In this document: positions 42,016 to 51,203 of the stretch, piece after piece
How the letters are laid out: each line of letters opens with the position of its first letter
Position numbering within the stretch: position 1 is the first letter of the stretch
Origin: Pseudomonas sp. CFII64
GTDB lineage: Bacteria; Pseudomonadota; Gammaproteobacteria; Pseudomonadales; Pseudomonadaceae
DNA length: 64,000 nucleotides
Assembly: GCF_000416235.1 (NCBI RefSeq)
Contig: NZ_ATLO01000051.1
Span: 283,059-347,058 of the forward strand
Direction: 5' to 3'
Notes under the pieces: generated by a model
What the model saw: only the letters and a program-made list of their open reading frames with translations
Told to the model about the DNA's origin: nothing
The model's database searches: none
Position numbers and translations under genes: made by a program

Positions 42016-43187
42016 ATGACTGCTAGTTTTGCCAGTCCGACATCCCACGTCCCACTTACCTCATCCGCTGTTCGATACCTTTCAAAACTTCAATCATCTT
42101 ATTTCCAGCCTCTCTCCGAGGAGCTGCCAGCCGTCCGGGCCTACTTAGCCAATTTTTCCCGTTTCACTTGAGGCCGTTGTTGGCTATAAAGCGGTCCGTA
42201 GCTTTCTCAAATCGTATGCGGGCAATCCCTCCAACTTCAATTATTATCGCACCCATGTCGAACGCTTGTTGCTCTGGTCCTTGCTGATCGTGCAAAACCT
42301 CTACTGGAGGTGCGTCGACGAGACGCCCAAGCCTTTATGGAGTTCTGTCTTCACCCCCCAGAGCATTGGATAATCTCAGTGATCAAATCCCGGTTTATCC
42401 GCTTGGGCGATCGCAAACAGTCGTGCAGTGATAGGTACGTCGTTAATGCCGATTGGCGCCCATTCAGTTTAACGATGACAAAGCGTGATCGGCTGCTGTG
42501 TACTGACACCGATAAAGCCAAACCCTATGCCCTATCACAAGGCTCCACAGCGCAGATATTCGCTATCTGTGGAAGTTTTTTTCAGCATGCTATGGACGTA
42601 GGTTTTACCGAGGTGAATCCGTTTCGCGCAGTTAAGAAAAAATCTGTTTATAAGCAGCGTAATACACTCGATGTGGTTGGCCGTGCTCTGACCCAGTTGC
42701 AGTAAAATTATGTGCTGGAGACCGCGGAGCTGATGGCTAATGAGGACCAGGCCTACGAACGAACCCTTTTCATCCTCAGCACACTGTTCTCCATGTACTT
42801 ACGAGTCTCTGATTTAGTAGGGCGCGACAATTGGGCGCCGACCATGGGCGATTTTCGTAAAGACACCATGGATAACTGGTGGTTTTACGTAGTCGGCAAG
42901 GGCAATAAATCAGCCAAAATCAGCGTGAGGGATGAATACATCCACACCTATCTGGTGCGCTATCGAACTCATCTGGGGCTCACCCCCCTGCCCTCGCCGC
43001 ACGAAAAAGGCCATTGCTGACAACCCTTAAAGGCCGGGCCGGTTTGTCCGACCGGCACCTATGGCTGCGGAAAATTGGAGTGAAGATGAGCTCGACAACT
43101 TGCGTTCAGCTTCCCTGCACTGGCTGCGCCACCTTCGATGCGCCGTTTCGTGACATGAAGGATCTTCAGGCAGATTTGGCCGATTGA
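42016..43187 (+). pseudogene. Site-specific tyrosine integrase, multiply frameshifted
   Basis: Translated pieces in different frames follow one another in the order of a tyrosine integrase of about 450 residues. They are MTASFASPTSHVPLTSSAV, a broken middle, RRRDAQAFMEFCL, GSTAQIFAICGSFFQHAMD and ETAELMANEDQ. Next comes LFSMYLRVSDLVGRDNW with its catalytic Arg, then VVGKGNKSAKI, LHWLRHL and RDMKDLQADL. Stops and shifts interrupt it near 42170, 42704 and 43018, and the HxxR/Tyr end is lost. It is not the same integrase type as the remnant at 39603. Confidence 0.85.
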
Positions 43188-43245
43188 AATTTAACTGATA
43201 TTTAAGCCAAGCTTTATCGTTTTCGACTCGTTAGCTCGCCTAGAT

Positions 43246-43520
43246 TCAATCTTGGGCCTGCAGCAGCTTCTGGAGTCGCGATAACTGTTGCGCTGTCTCA
43301 TCGTCATCCAACGCCAGCCAATTGTTGATACGAGCGCGTGATGCATAACGCAATAGTTGAGTGTGGCGACTCGTTTTGTCCCACCACACCTGATCTGCCC
43401 AAGTTCTCGGCATGGAACTTGCCCTCGAAAAGCCTAGCACACTCACCCAGCTCTTACTCAGCACTAGCTCCACCGAGCTTGGCTCTATACCAGAAGCACT
43501 TGTAGAGAAGATCCAGTGAT
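43246..43520 (-). pseudogene. Degraded second copy of the HAD Swiss-army-knife gene
   Basis: The translation VLSKSWVSVLGFSRA, then TWADQVWWDKTSRHTQLLRYASRA and NWLALDDDE (cited in part), matches the intact HAD protein at 40353-40889 block for block. About 20 residues are missing between the two blocks. The N-terminal third with the DxD nucleophile is gone. Like its relative it sits convergent to an integrase remnant. Confidence 0.8.
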
Positions 43521-44077
43521 TTAAGGTGGCTTGGACCGAGTCCTGGATTTATCAGGCGACATCGCTTCGAGGAATAGGCCGTGAGGAAGTGGTTGATCAC
43601 TGTGATGTGATACTGATTTATAGCTCGGTATACTGATATATAGGGAAATTTACTATACTCCAGCTGGCGTTCTTCTAGGCCACTAAGCACAACAACTCCT
43701 CGCCTGCAGGGTGCGTGAAAGCAATCAGTAACCGTGGAATTCGGTAGATTCCGGGGGGCTATGGTTCTTCAGAGCATTTCGACCGGCGCTGCCGTTGACC
43801 CCTACTATGTTAAGCTGCATTGGCTGCTCTGGTAGTTTTTTGCTGGTTGCACCTACGTCGGAGCACTCGGATGCGTGATCTGCCAAGAGTGAGCGCCCTC
43901 GCATGCGATCGCTAGCAAAGTAACCTACAGAGCAGTCGTACACCACTTGGCATCCAGCAATCGACGCTCAAACCGTCTGATCATGTAAGACCCACCCCAA
44001 GTCACCCCTTCGATCCTGCTAACGATCTATATCTACTGCTATCTCAACCGGATCAAGGCTAGCGCAGCGAACTTCGC
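43521..44077. other. Gap without recognisable genes
   Basis: Open frames here are short, lack ribosome sites and resemble nothing I know. The first 150 bases are AT-rich and may be the eroded 5' part of the HAD copy. Confidence 0.5.
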
Positions 44078-44695
44078 CTAAGGGCATCGACGGACTCTAT
44101 AGATCTCAGAAACCACCTGCATCGTTGCGTCTTCGATCGTTCCTTCATTACGGCATAAAACCCAGCCGTGATCTTCAATCGCTCGCTCGAACGCCTGGGT
44201 GCAAGCGATATGATCTTCCAGCTTATGGATCACAGTACTGCTCAACCCACGCCGTCGTGCCGCTGCCCTCGCCCATGAAATATCAGGGGCGGTGACAACC
44301 CCGACATGCAGGTCTGGCACTCGCACGTTTCGATCAATGTTTAACTGTAGAATCTCTGCAAACGGGATTATCCGGCGAAAAGCAGCATCAGATGGGTACC
44401 AGCGATCGATCAAGATGATGCTGCCTGGTGGCTGTTTAGCCAGCACGTGCTGGGAAATCCAGGTACGGCTATCAGCAAAGCGCTCACAAACCCCTAACTC
44501 CAAATCCCGGGTTGGATTTCTGACGAGCCTGTTAACGAGGGCCATCGTTTCACCCCTATAGGGATCGCTTTTTTTCTCGCAAAGTCGGATAACCATTTTG
44601 TTGTCTGCCCTCAGTACTTTCGTAATGGCCTCCAACAGAGTGGTTTTGCCGGTTCCCTTGGGCCCATCTAGAGACACAAACAACGGACGTTTCAT
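44078..44695 (-). CDS. Thymidylate-kinase-like P-loop NTPase
   Basis: This 205-residue protein begins with a Walker A GPKGTGKTT (11-19), then has ERFADSR (71-77) and the DRW motif (97-99), and an Arg-rich lid (ARAAARRRGLSS). The order is that of dTMP kinase, but the sequence is divergent, so it may phosphorylate another nucleotide or nucleotide-like substrate. Housekeeping tmk normally lies in a quite different context. Its ATG overlaps the stop of a 51-residue gene by four bases, which ties it into a small operon of unknown purpose. Confidence 0.78.
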   Translation of the reverse strand: MKRPLFVSLDGPKGTGKTTLLEAITKVLRADNKMVIRLCEKKSDPYRGETMALVNRLVRNPTRDLELGVCERFADSRTWISQHVLAKQPPGSIILIDRWYPSDAAFRRIIPFAEILQLNIDRNVRVPDLHVGVVTAPDISWARAAARRRGLSSTVIHKLEDHIACTQAFERAIEDHGWVLCRNEGTIEDATMQVVSEIYRVRRCP

Positions 44696-44847
44696 TCTTC
44701 AAATGTCGCCTTCAGATGTGATGCCCTTCCGTAAAAAGTAAATTCAAACATTTGCGCCCCAAGCATCGCCAAGCCTAGCAGTACAATCTCGTCAGATAAT
44801 GCCTGCAGTTCATCCGGCTGCGGGGTTTGGTCGTCAGCAGTTGGCAT
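44692..44847 (-). CDS. Small 51-residue protein coupled to the kinase-like gene
   Basis: This small gene reads MPTADDQTPQPDELQALSD onward to a TGA that overlaps the next ATG as ATGA. An AAGGAGCG ribosome site lies six bases before its ATG, the best in the island. The N-terminal 15 residues are acidic and proline-rich; the middle (DEIVLLGLAMLGAQMFEF) is a strong amphipathic or membrane-associating helix. Function unknown. It may be an adaptor or a regulator of the kinase-like partner. Confidence 0.6.
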   Translation of the reverse strand: MPTADDQTPQPDELQALSDEIVLLGLAMLGAQMFEFTFYGRASHLKATFEE

Positions 44848-44945
44848 TGTTCGCTCCTTGAGTTCGTCATGTTAGGGCCTAGGAATGGGCACTAAGCGTT
44901 GCCTGGCAGATAGGCGCCCCGCTCCGCCTGAACGACTCGACTGCC

Positions 44946-46388
44946 TCAATGAGCCCAGAAGCGCTCCAATGCCTCAAGTGCAAAGTCCGGCAGGGATGGC
45001 ATTTTGCGGTTGTGAACATCCGCCAAACGCAGGATCAGCAAGTCATACGCAGTGAATTGGGAGAAGTCCAAGTGCAGGTCAAATTCCTTGTTTTCATTGG
45101 TTCTAAAGAAGTAGGTAAAGTCCCTGAGCCCTTCGATCACCAGCGAATCAACGCCCGCTTTGCTTGAGGATGAATCGCAGAAGTAGTCACACTGTGATCC
45201 GAGGAAGTACAGACAGCCTTGGATAACGTGGTCCAGCACTTTATGCGTATCAATCCCCGTCATTTCGTAGGAAAACCGACTCAGCCTTGCCAGGTTAGAC
45301 ATCGCTACAAAGTCAGCTAGGCAAAACGCCTCCTGTGGAACGTTCAGCAACTCATCGCAGAATCGCTTGAGCAGACTGTCCGAGTCATGAAGGGCGGAGA
45401 ACAATGGATCGCGTGAGATCAGTCCGGGGCCTTTTACGAATTCTTCAGGCAGGTAGTTGATGGCAGTGGTTACCGGGCACTCCCATTCATCCTGGATCAG
45501 TTCCGACATAACACCCTGAAGGGTGATTAGAAGCGCACGTTTCTCGACATCGCGCGAGATCAGATCGCAGGCCTGGACCTTGGCTGTGTTCTCATTCAGG
45601 TCAAGGAAAACGGCATTGAGCAGCCCAGTGATGAAACAGTCCTGCTGCTCGTCAGTGAGGTACTCAATATGGCTCAAAATGGCGCTTGGCGTATCCGGCC
45701 CGGCTTTGGTCAGCTCAAGCAGCAAGGCTTCATAAAACCAGTCCAAGCCGTAGACCTTCCTGATGTAATCCTGGCTCAAGACCCCGGATCGTGTCAGGAA
45801 GTCAGCCCAGTTGTGGTTCGGAATATCCATTACGCTCGAAAAGCTATGAGGCGCGCAGATGTTGATGGGCAGCAACGGGAGCAAGGTTTCCCGGTCGCTG
45901 CCCAACCGCGTGCTTGTCCAAAGCTCTGGATTTTCACTGTGAAGCAACGCCGCAATGGTTGTGGGCTTGAATTGCGTGGACCGCAGGGATTTTTCCATGA
46001 CGTAGGCTTGGATCGGGCAGGCAGCCATTGCCCCAACCAGACGAACTGTCAGGTCAGAAGCCGTCAGCGCTGAGCCCGACGCAATTAACAAGGACCAATC
46101 CGGGTTATCCCAAATCCGCAGTGCCTCAATATCCTCAAGCCGGACTTCGGCCTGACGCATGAACTTTGTGAGCGCTGCTTGTGAAAAGCCCATGCTCAGG
46201 GCAACCAAGGCTGGCGCCAATGACCTGGGAACACCTGTAATCGTGCAGTTCAAGTTGAGATCAAACACCTGCGTCGGATCTTCGCAGCGATACGCGGAGG
46301 CATCAAAGTTGGCACCCTGGCGATTCAGTTGAGTCGTGATAAAACCCGCGCCCCAATTCGGATGAGGGCGTGTCGATTGAAGATACAT
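44946..46388 (-). CDS. Unknown 480-residue protein heading a three-gene cassette
   Basis: I do not recognise this protein. It appears soluble and mostly helical, Leu- and Asp-rich, without membrane segments, P-loop or obvious catalytic motif. Two Cys-containing stretches lie in the C-terminal third (GSQCDYFCDSSSS). The start at 46388 has GGAG six bases upstream, better than 46421. Ninety-eight bases after its stop comes the 51-residue gene, then the kinase-like gene, all on one strand. Intact amid decayed neighbours, it seems to be under selection. Confidence 0.68.
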   Translation of the reverse strand: MYLQSTRPHPNWGAGFITTQLNRQGANFDASAYRCEDPTQVFDLNLNCTITGVPRSLAPALVALSMGFSQAALTKFMRQAEVRLEDIEALRIWDNPDWSLLIASGSALTASDLTVRLVGAMAACPIQAYVMEKSLRSTQFKPTTIAALLHSENPELWTSTRLGSDRETLLPLLPINICAPHSFSSVMDIPNHNWADFLTRSGVLSQDYIRKVYGLDWFYEALLLELTKAGPDTPSAILSHIEYLTDEQQDCFITGLLNAVFLDLNENTAKVQACDLISRDVEKRALLITLQGVMSELIQDEWECPVTTAINYLPEEFVKGPGLISRDPLFSALHDSDSLLKRFCDELLNVPQEAFCLADFVAMSNLARLSRFSYEMTGIDTHKVLDHVIQGCLYFLGSQCDYFCDSSSSKAGVDSLVIEGLRDFTYFFRTNENKEFDLHLDFSQFTAYDLLILRLADVHNRKMPSLPDFALEALERFWAH

Positions 46389-46774
46389 CGTGTGCTCCAA
46401 GCCTTGATGTTGAAATGACATTGTCGGCGCTTTTCAAGACAGAGAACATACTCAAGCGCTGGTTTGGCGCTCCGATTGCGCGAAAGTGTCTGCCTCTCCC
46501 CAACAACTATGGACGAATATTACGACGCATCTACGCCATCGGGCCCACAATGCAAAAAACAACGTAAAGCAGTGTTCGCATCAAAAGCTCGTACCGGCCA
46601 GCATGCAGGCTGCCATCTAACCGTAGGCACAAAAGCCCCTTGCGGTCTGAAATGCGCGAGCGGGTGAGTCAGGAAGTCATGCCACAGTCCACCATCGGCT
46701 ATCTGCGCGCGTAAAATCTGCGACACAAAAGATCCAAGTGGCCAAACTGGGCGTTACGCACGTTGAATGTGCTT
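46389..46774. other. Gap without convincing genes
   Basis: Only short open frames without ribosome sites. A TIGYLRA-like stretch near 46681-46715 recalls the start of a serine recombinase but breaks off after one line and is not claimed. Confidence 0.45.
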
Positions 46775-47220
46775 TCAGAGGCATAGCCCGCCTTCCCGCC
46801 GGGCCCCCGGGATGGTGTATTGGGCGAGCGGCACGGCTGAGTCCTTGGCGACGACGTGATTCATGACGGCCTCCACCCGCCCCGACGCAATATGACGGCT
46901 CCAGTCAAATTCAGGACGCACGATACTACCGGCCCTGATAACGCGCCCGGGTTTTAGGTCATGGAAATCCGGATCCTCCAGAATCAACGAAAACAACTGC
47001 GTACCGCCGCTGTGCGCAATGACGTCAGGCCTAAAAGGCCGCTCGCTGTCGGTCCCCTGCTGGATCGCAATCCTGATCCTTTCGCCCAGCCGCCTGGCCA
47101 ACCTTCGATGGAGCGGTCTATCAGCACGTCGATGGTTGCCCAGCCGTATATGTAGATGAGTACGGGAGCCGAATAACGCAGTCGATTGGCTATATGCCAC
47201 CTGAATGCTTCCTGACTCAC
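46775..47220 (-). pseudogene. Frameshifted alpha/beta-hydrolase-like gene
   Basis: The minus strand reads PVLIYIYGWATIDVLIDRSIEGW in one frame (47090-47180) and continues in another with LARRLGERIRIAIQQ, RPDVIAHSGGTQLFSLILED and FDWSRHIASGRVEAVMNH. The HSGGT segment is a nucleophile elbow (usually HSFGT), so this was a hydrolase. The shift is near 47090-47110. The 5' and 3' ends are both missing, so it is dead. Confidence 0.68.
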
Positions 47221-47503
47221 TGGCGCACGTAATTTCAGGCTACTGCTACCATCGACCTAGATCACAGGCAGGCGGCATTATTAAACGAGATTTTATGGGT
47301 TACCGGCACCGGTTCGAACTCCCGCACGATACGTAATTTCTCAACTGACCTATCCAGAGACCTCAGCCTGTTACGCGACTGTCAGACAGTAGGCAGAACC
47401 AGCTCTTCGAGAAGTGTGTGATGGCCGGAACACGAAAGGTTCAAACGTACGCAAGTCCTAAGCGTTATGGTCTCGATGCGCAATCGACGGAATGTCCGCT
47501 TTT
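47221..47503. other. Gap with no recognisable feature
   Basis: No ribosome site or familiar protein segment is seen on either strand. Confidence 0.5.
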
Positions 47504-47691
47504 GGCCGATTCTGTTGAAGAAGTCGGCAGTGATTTGTGAGACAAAAAAGTGCGCGGCGCAGATTGTAATCTTGAATCTCCGCAGAGCCGTTCGGACTCG
47601 GATTTCACGCAGAAGCTCGCTTAAGAGGCGCTTTTTTACCAACCTACAATTTGGGATTCTGAAAAACCGATTTTTTTCAACACTATCGGCC
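47504..47691. mobile_element. 188-bp element bounded by inverted repeats, IS remnant or MITE
   Basis: The left end GGCCGATTCTGTTGAAGAAG with TCGG following (47504-47527) and the right end (47667-47691) are inverted copies sharing GGCCGAT-NN-TGTTGAA and TCGG. TGTTGAAAAAGTCGG-type ends are common at the borders of IS elements in pseudomonads. No transposase gene lies between, so this is an internally deleted IS or a MITE. The right end also forms a perfect CTATCGGCCGATAG palindrome (47683-47696). Confidence 0.55.
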
Positions 47692-47766
47692 GATAGCTGT
47701 CGGTCGCATATGCATCGGCGTAGGATATCGATCCAATTCATCGGCCGAGAGTAGAGCGAGTGCCCA

Positions 47767-47955
47767 ATGAGTGAGTCAGTGCAGATGACTGTGAGATGCC
47801 AGGATCCGGGCGATGGCAGCGGAGAACTCATAATCGATCTTCCTCCGGATGTCCTGGCGGCCATGAACGTTGGTCTCGGTGATTCACTAAGCATCGAGTT
47901 GGTTGACGGATCGATAGTGCTTAAGCCAAGCAGCGTTGGTGATACGAAATCCTGA
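47767..47955 (+). CDS. AbrB/MazE/SpoVT-like small protein
   Basis: The 62-residue protein has the swapped-hairpin layout: GELIIDLPPDVLAAMNVGLGD then LSIELVDGSIVLKP. Such proteins are DNA-binding antitoxins or regulators. No toxin gene follows; 175 bases of apparently empty DNA come before the phosphatase gene. The right end of the inverted-repeat element lies just upstream and may supply its promoter. Confidence 0.72.
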   Translation: MSESVQMTVRCQDPGDGSGELIIDLPPDVLAAMNVGLGDSLSIELVDGSIVLKPSSVGDTKS

Positions 47956-48130
47956 GACCGGCATTGGCCAAATGCGGTCGCTCATAGAAGCATTCGGCCG
48001 AAAATGGATTAGCAGGCGAGTGGCTAGACCTTACAGCGCTATCACCCCGACTATGAATGAGTTCGTACGCTCCAGAGTGCAAATGCCGTAGCTAGGCATC
48101 CGCCCCTGTCCCTCACCTCCAAAGGTCATC

Positions 48131-48943
48131 ATGATCAATATTCGTTTGCAGCAGATTCTCCCGCAAGTAATTGAAGCTGTGGAGCGAGCAGGTGTTCTAC
48201 TGGCAAGCGAATATGCTCGCCCAAGTGGCCGGAGAGGGTCAGGAGACAAAGCCGAGATAGATGTTGAAATCGAGGTTCTACTCTACGCGGAACTGCTGGC
48301 AACTCTAAACTGTGATTGGTGGGGCGAAGAGACCGGCCATGTACTTTCTGGAGACCCTTTCTGTTGGGTCGTCGACCCGAACGACGGCACCAGCGACTTT
48401 TTGAGAGGCCTTAAAGGCTCGGCGATATCTGTTGGCCTGCTCCATGACAGCCAACCTGTGCTTGGGGTGGTGCATGCACCGGTCACTGCATCGGGTATTT
48501 CCGACTGCATTGCGTGGGCCGAGGGTATGGATCACCTTGTGAGAAATGGCCACCGCATCGTCGCCGATCTCTCAGATCAACTGCTCACAGAGAAGACGAC
48601 GGTAATGGTTAGCGCTGCGGCTGATGGCAAACCCGAAATCAACAGTCAGCTATGCGCGCCAGCTGCATTTCACTCTATGCCATCGATTGCTTATCGGCTT
48701 GCGAAGGTTGCCGCCGGCGATGGGGTATGCGGTTGCTCGCTTTATCCGGTTTCTGCACATGATGTTGTGGCCGGGCATGCGTTGCTGATTGGCGCAAAGG
48801 GAGTATTGGTTGATGAAAATGGAGCCTCAGTTCGGTACACAACAGAGGACTCCATGGCACGAGTGTCCGGGAGAGTATTTGGCGGCTCGGCTAGCGCATG
48901 TTTCGAACTGAGTAAGCGCGATTGGAGCAAGCTGTTCAAATAA
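48131..48943 (+). CDS. Inositol-monophosphatase-family protein
   Basis: This 270-residue enzyme has the metal-site motifs WGEE (64-67) and DPNDGTSDF (82-90). The C-terminal signature is SAHDVVAGHALLIGAKG instead of the usual WDxxAG, with the Asp kept. It is likely a Mg-dependent phosphatase of a sugar or nucleotide phosphate such as PAP. It differs from housekeeping suhB and cysQ, whose contexts are not like this. AAGG lies six bases before the start. Confidence 0.82.
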   Translation: MINIRLQQILPQVIEAVERAGVLLASEYARPSGRRGSGDKAEIDVEIEVLLYAELLATLNCDWWGEETGHVLSGDPFCWVVDPNDGTSDFLRGLKGSAISVGLLHDSQPVLGVVHAPVTASGISDCIAWAEGMDHLVRNGHRIVADLSDQLLTEKTTVMVSAAADGKPEINSQLCAPAAFHSMPSIAYRLAKVAAGDGVCGCSLYPVSAHDVVAGHALLIGAKGVLVDENGASVRYTTEDSMARVSGRVFGGSASACFELSKRDWSKLFK

Positions 48944-49275
48944 ACATCCAGTTTGAGTGCGACCTGATTGAAGCAAGTCTCACACCGTACGCGATGAATC
49001 CGGTTGCCACTTATACAGCAACAACTGATCGATTTCACTCGCCCGCTGCGTCGGCAGGCGGCCTGGAGCTGACACTCGCGTCAGACAAAAAAACTCGAAG
49101 CGCTCACCGAAAATTCACCACTTTCCCTTACTGACTAACATGGCTTTGCCGGTAATCAAAGGAGAGCAGGTTTCAATCATTTGTATAGCCTCCTACTGGT
49201 CGTCCTCACTTACCTAGCGCCGCGGGAAGCTCCACAATATTCCTGTCACCGAACCATTTGGTAAGAGTTTTTTAG
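48944..49275. other. Gap with no recognisable feature
   Basis: Short frames only. No ribosome sites or known motifs were seen. Confidence 0.5.
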
Positions 49276-49478
49276 AGGCGCCCGTCCGGCCAAGTCACCT
49301 ACCGAACTCCAGCATTTAGTGCGATGGTGTCCGCGCATATTTAAGCGGACGCGATCGCCCTTATCGCAAGGATTTACATGCGCCAACGAAGCTCTTACCC
49401 CAAACCATTCAAAGCCCAGGTCGTCCAGGAATGCCTGCAACCCGGAGCGACGATTTCCAGCGTACTCATCCATCACGG
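49276..49478 (+). mobile_element. IS66-type left end with orfA fragment, copy A
   Basis: A leader with CGATCGCCCTTATCGCAAGG is followed by an ATG at 49378 and the frame MRQRSSYPKPFKAQVVQECL, then QPGATISSV. That is the start of the small IS66 TnpA protein (SYPKPFK...QPGA). It breaks at about 49478, where the second copy starts. Confidence 0.7.
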
Positions 49479-49783
49479 TAACCGGCCGGTGAAGTCAACT
49501 ACCCGATTCCAGCCATAAGGGCGATGTTCTCCATTTAAAAATACGTGGCCAGCATCGCCCTTATTGTCAGGATTGCCACGCGCCAACGAAGCTCTTATTC
49601 CAAATCTTTTAAAACCCGAGTCGTTCAGGAATGCCTGCAACCTGGCATCTCGATCGCCAGCGTAGCCTTGCGGCACGGCATCAACGCCAACCTAGTTCGC
49701 AAATGGATACCTGTTTATCGAGATCATCAGGTACGGGCTTTACCCGCTTCGTTCCGTTGAAGCTGGAGCCCGGCAGCAGCTCG
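49479..49783 (+). mobile_element. IS66-type left end with orfA fragment, copy B
   Basis: This is a second, tandem copy of the same IS end, with matching leader (GCATCGCCCTTATTGTCAGG). The start codon has become ACG at 49578. The frame reads RQRSSYSKSFKTRVVQECL, then SIASVALRHGINANLVRKW and VYRDHQVRALPA. A frameshift near 49750 leads to FVPLKLEPGSSS. The remnant ends against the truncated DUF815 gene. Confidence 0.72.
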
Positions 49784-50085
49784 ATCAGATGTGGGAGATC
49801 GGACAGATGATCTTTGTCGATCTCGACCAGTCGCAGGCCGTCCGCATGAAATTGTTGCAGGCATGCCTTTACCAAGGAGGATTTACCTGTACCTCGTTCG
49901 CCTGTGAGCAGTACGTTGTTAGCAGGCAGACCTTCGACGAAACACCGAGTGTTGTGCTCAATCAGCTTTTTCTGGCGGTCAATATTTTTGAGCTGTTTGA
50001 AGCTCATCAGAGCCGGTCGCGGCACTGGCACAAGTCTGCGCTGGGTGATGCCATTGACCAGCCTGGTTGCCAGACATAAGCCAGG
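49784..50085 (-). pseudogene. Truncated DUF815 AAA+ ATPase
   Basis: The minus strand encodes FKQLKNIDRQKKLIEHNTR, then NNVLLTGERGTGKSSLVKA (Walker A GERGTGKSS) and RLVEIDKDHLSDLPHLIE, a good match to DUF815 ATPases. The chain then runs into the IS66 remnant and loses Walker B and the rest. The 5' side is also cut, by a stop near 50090. The gene was broken, probably by the IS. Confidence 0.75.
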
Positions 50086-50287
50086 ACATCAGCAAGTGGC
50101 GCATCACTCTATGGCGGCGGTTAAGCACGCTCCAAGCCATCGGCAATACGTGTGAGTTGATACAAGAGCTGCTCTTGAACGTTTTCCACGGAACACCCTA
50201 TTAAATTTGGAAGGGCAGACCCTGCCCTACGCCACTATGATAAAACCTTCCACGAGTAGGTTTCTTACAACAGGTGGGCCGTGAGGT

Positions 50288-51056
50288 GTGAGTAATGGAC
50301 ATAATTCGAATGTCCCCGTCGATATTGGGGCTGGGATCGATCTGCAACCGCCTCGAAGCAAATTCACAGCGTTTGATGACGGGCACTGGGCGGCAGGCCA
50401 TCGCCATGATGACGCGCAGCTGCTATATGCGATTGAGGGCGTACTCGTCATTGGTACACACACACACTGTCCGATGGGTGCTGCCGAGCAACCGTGCGCT
50501 GTGGATTCAGCCGGGTATTGAATGGTCGGAGCAGTGGATCTACGGAGCCTCTTTCTGAAGCACTCGCAAGCCCCGCGAATGCTGCGTAGTGGACGTTTCA
50601 CCATTACTGCGTGAACTAATTTTGGCGGCCGTGAATGTTCGTGTCCCTTTTTCAGTCGAGAGCCGTGATGGATGGATCATGAAACTGCTGTTCGACGAAC
50701 TCGATCTAGCCCCACTACATGCCATGCAGCTGCCAGAGCCTAATCATCCGAGACTCGTCCAAGCGTGTCGTCTGTTGATCGAATCGCCACACCTGGAGTT
50801 GCTCAAATGCGCTCTTCTATTGGCCGTGAACCCCAAGACCCTTCGGCGCTGGTTCATTGATGACACTGGCATGACCTTTGGAAAGTGGCGACGCCAGGCA
50901 GGATTACAACTGGCACTTGAGTACCTGGCCCGAGGAGATAGCGTACTCGATGTGGCCCTCGCTACGGGTTATGCCAACCACAGCGCTTTCAGCGCCATGT
51001 TCTGCACGCGGCTGTGCGTATCTCCATTGGAGTTCGTTATGGCGCGCCGCCGGTAG
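50288..51056 (+). pseudogene. AraC-family regulator (NimR-like), frameshift plus nonsense
   Basis: The frame from a GTG at 50288 gives FDDGHWAAGHRHDDAQLLYA, the cupin part of an AraC regulator. At an (AC)6 tract (50456-50467) the homology moves to another frame (VRWVLPSNRALWIQPGIEW). A TGA at 50556 then interrupts it. After that the HTH domain is intact in the same frame (CALLLAVNPKTLRRWF, ALATGYANHSAFSAMF) to 51056. One extra AC unit would repair the first lesion but not the stop. It neighbours a CynX/NimT transporter, as nimR does nimT in E. coli. Confidence 0.78.
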
Positions 51057-51203
51057 GGTAACGCCTAGCCTAATAGGTGTCATTCGCGATGGCCATGAAG
51101 CGTGGATATTGAGCCGCTTGGCCTCGGCGGTGCACAAAGTGAGGCTTTTTGACGCACCGCGCTCGCGATGCGCCAGCAGTCTCCCGGCATGTGAGTGGCT
51201 CGC

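Noticed and set aside
43725..43946. 73-codon minus-strand frame in the gap after the HAD copy
   Set aside because: No ribosome site, no familiar motif, and composition like the surrounding non-coding DNA.
46681..46790. TIGYLRA followed in another frame by QKIQVAKLGVTHVECAF, like a serine recombinase start
   Set aside because: Only seven residues match the family and the second stretch is not convincing; catalytic residues cannot be placed.
47382..47894. 170-codon minus-strand frame across the inverted-repeat element
   Set aside because: It runs through both repeat ends and the AbrB-like gene on the other strand; no start signal.
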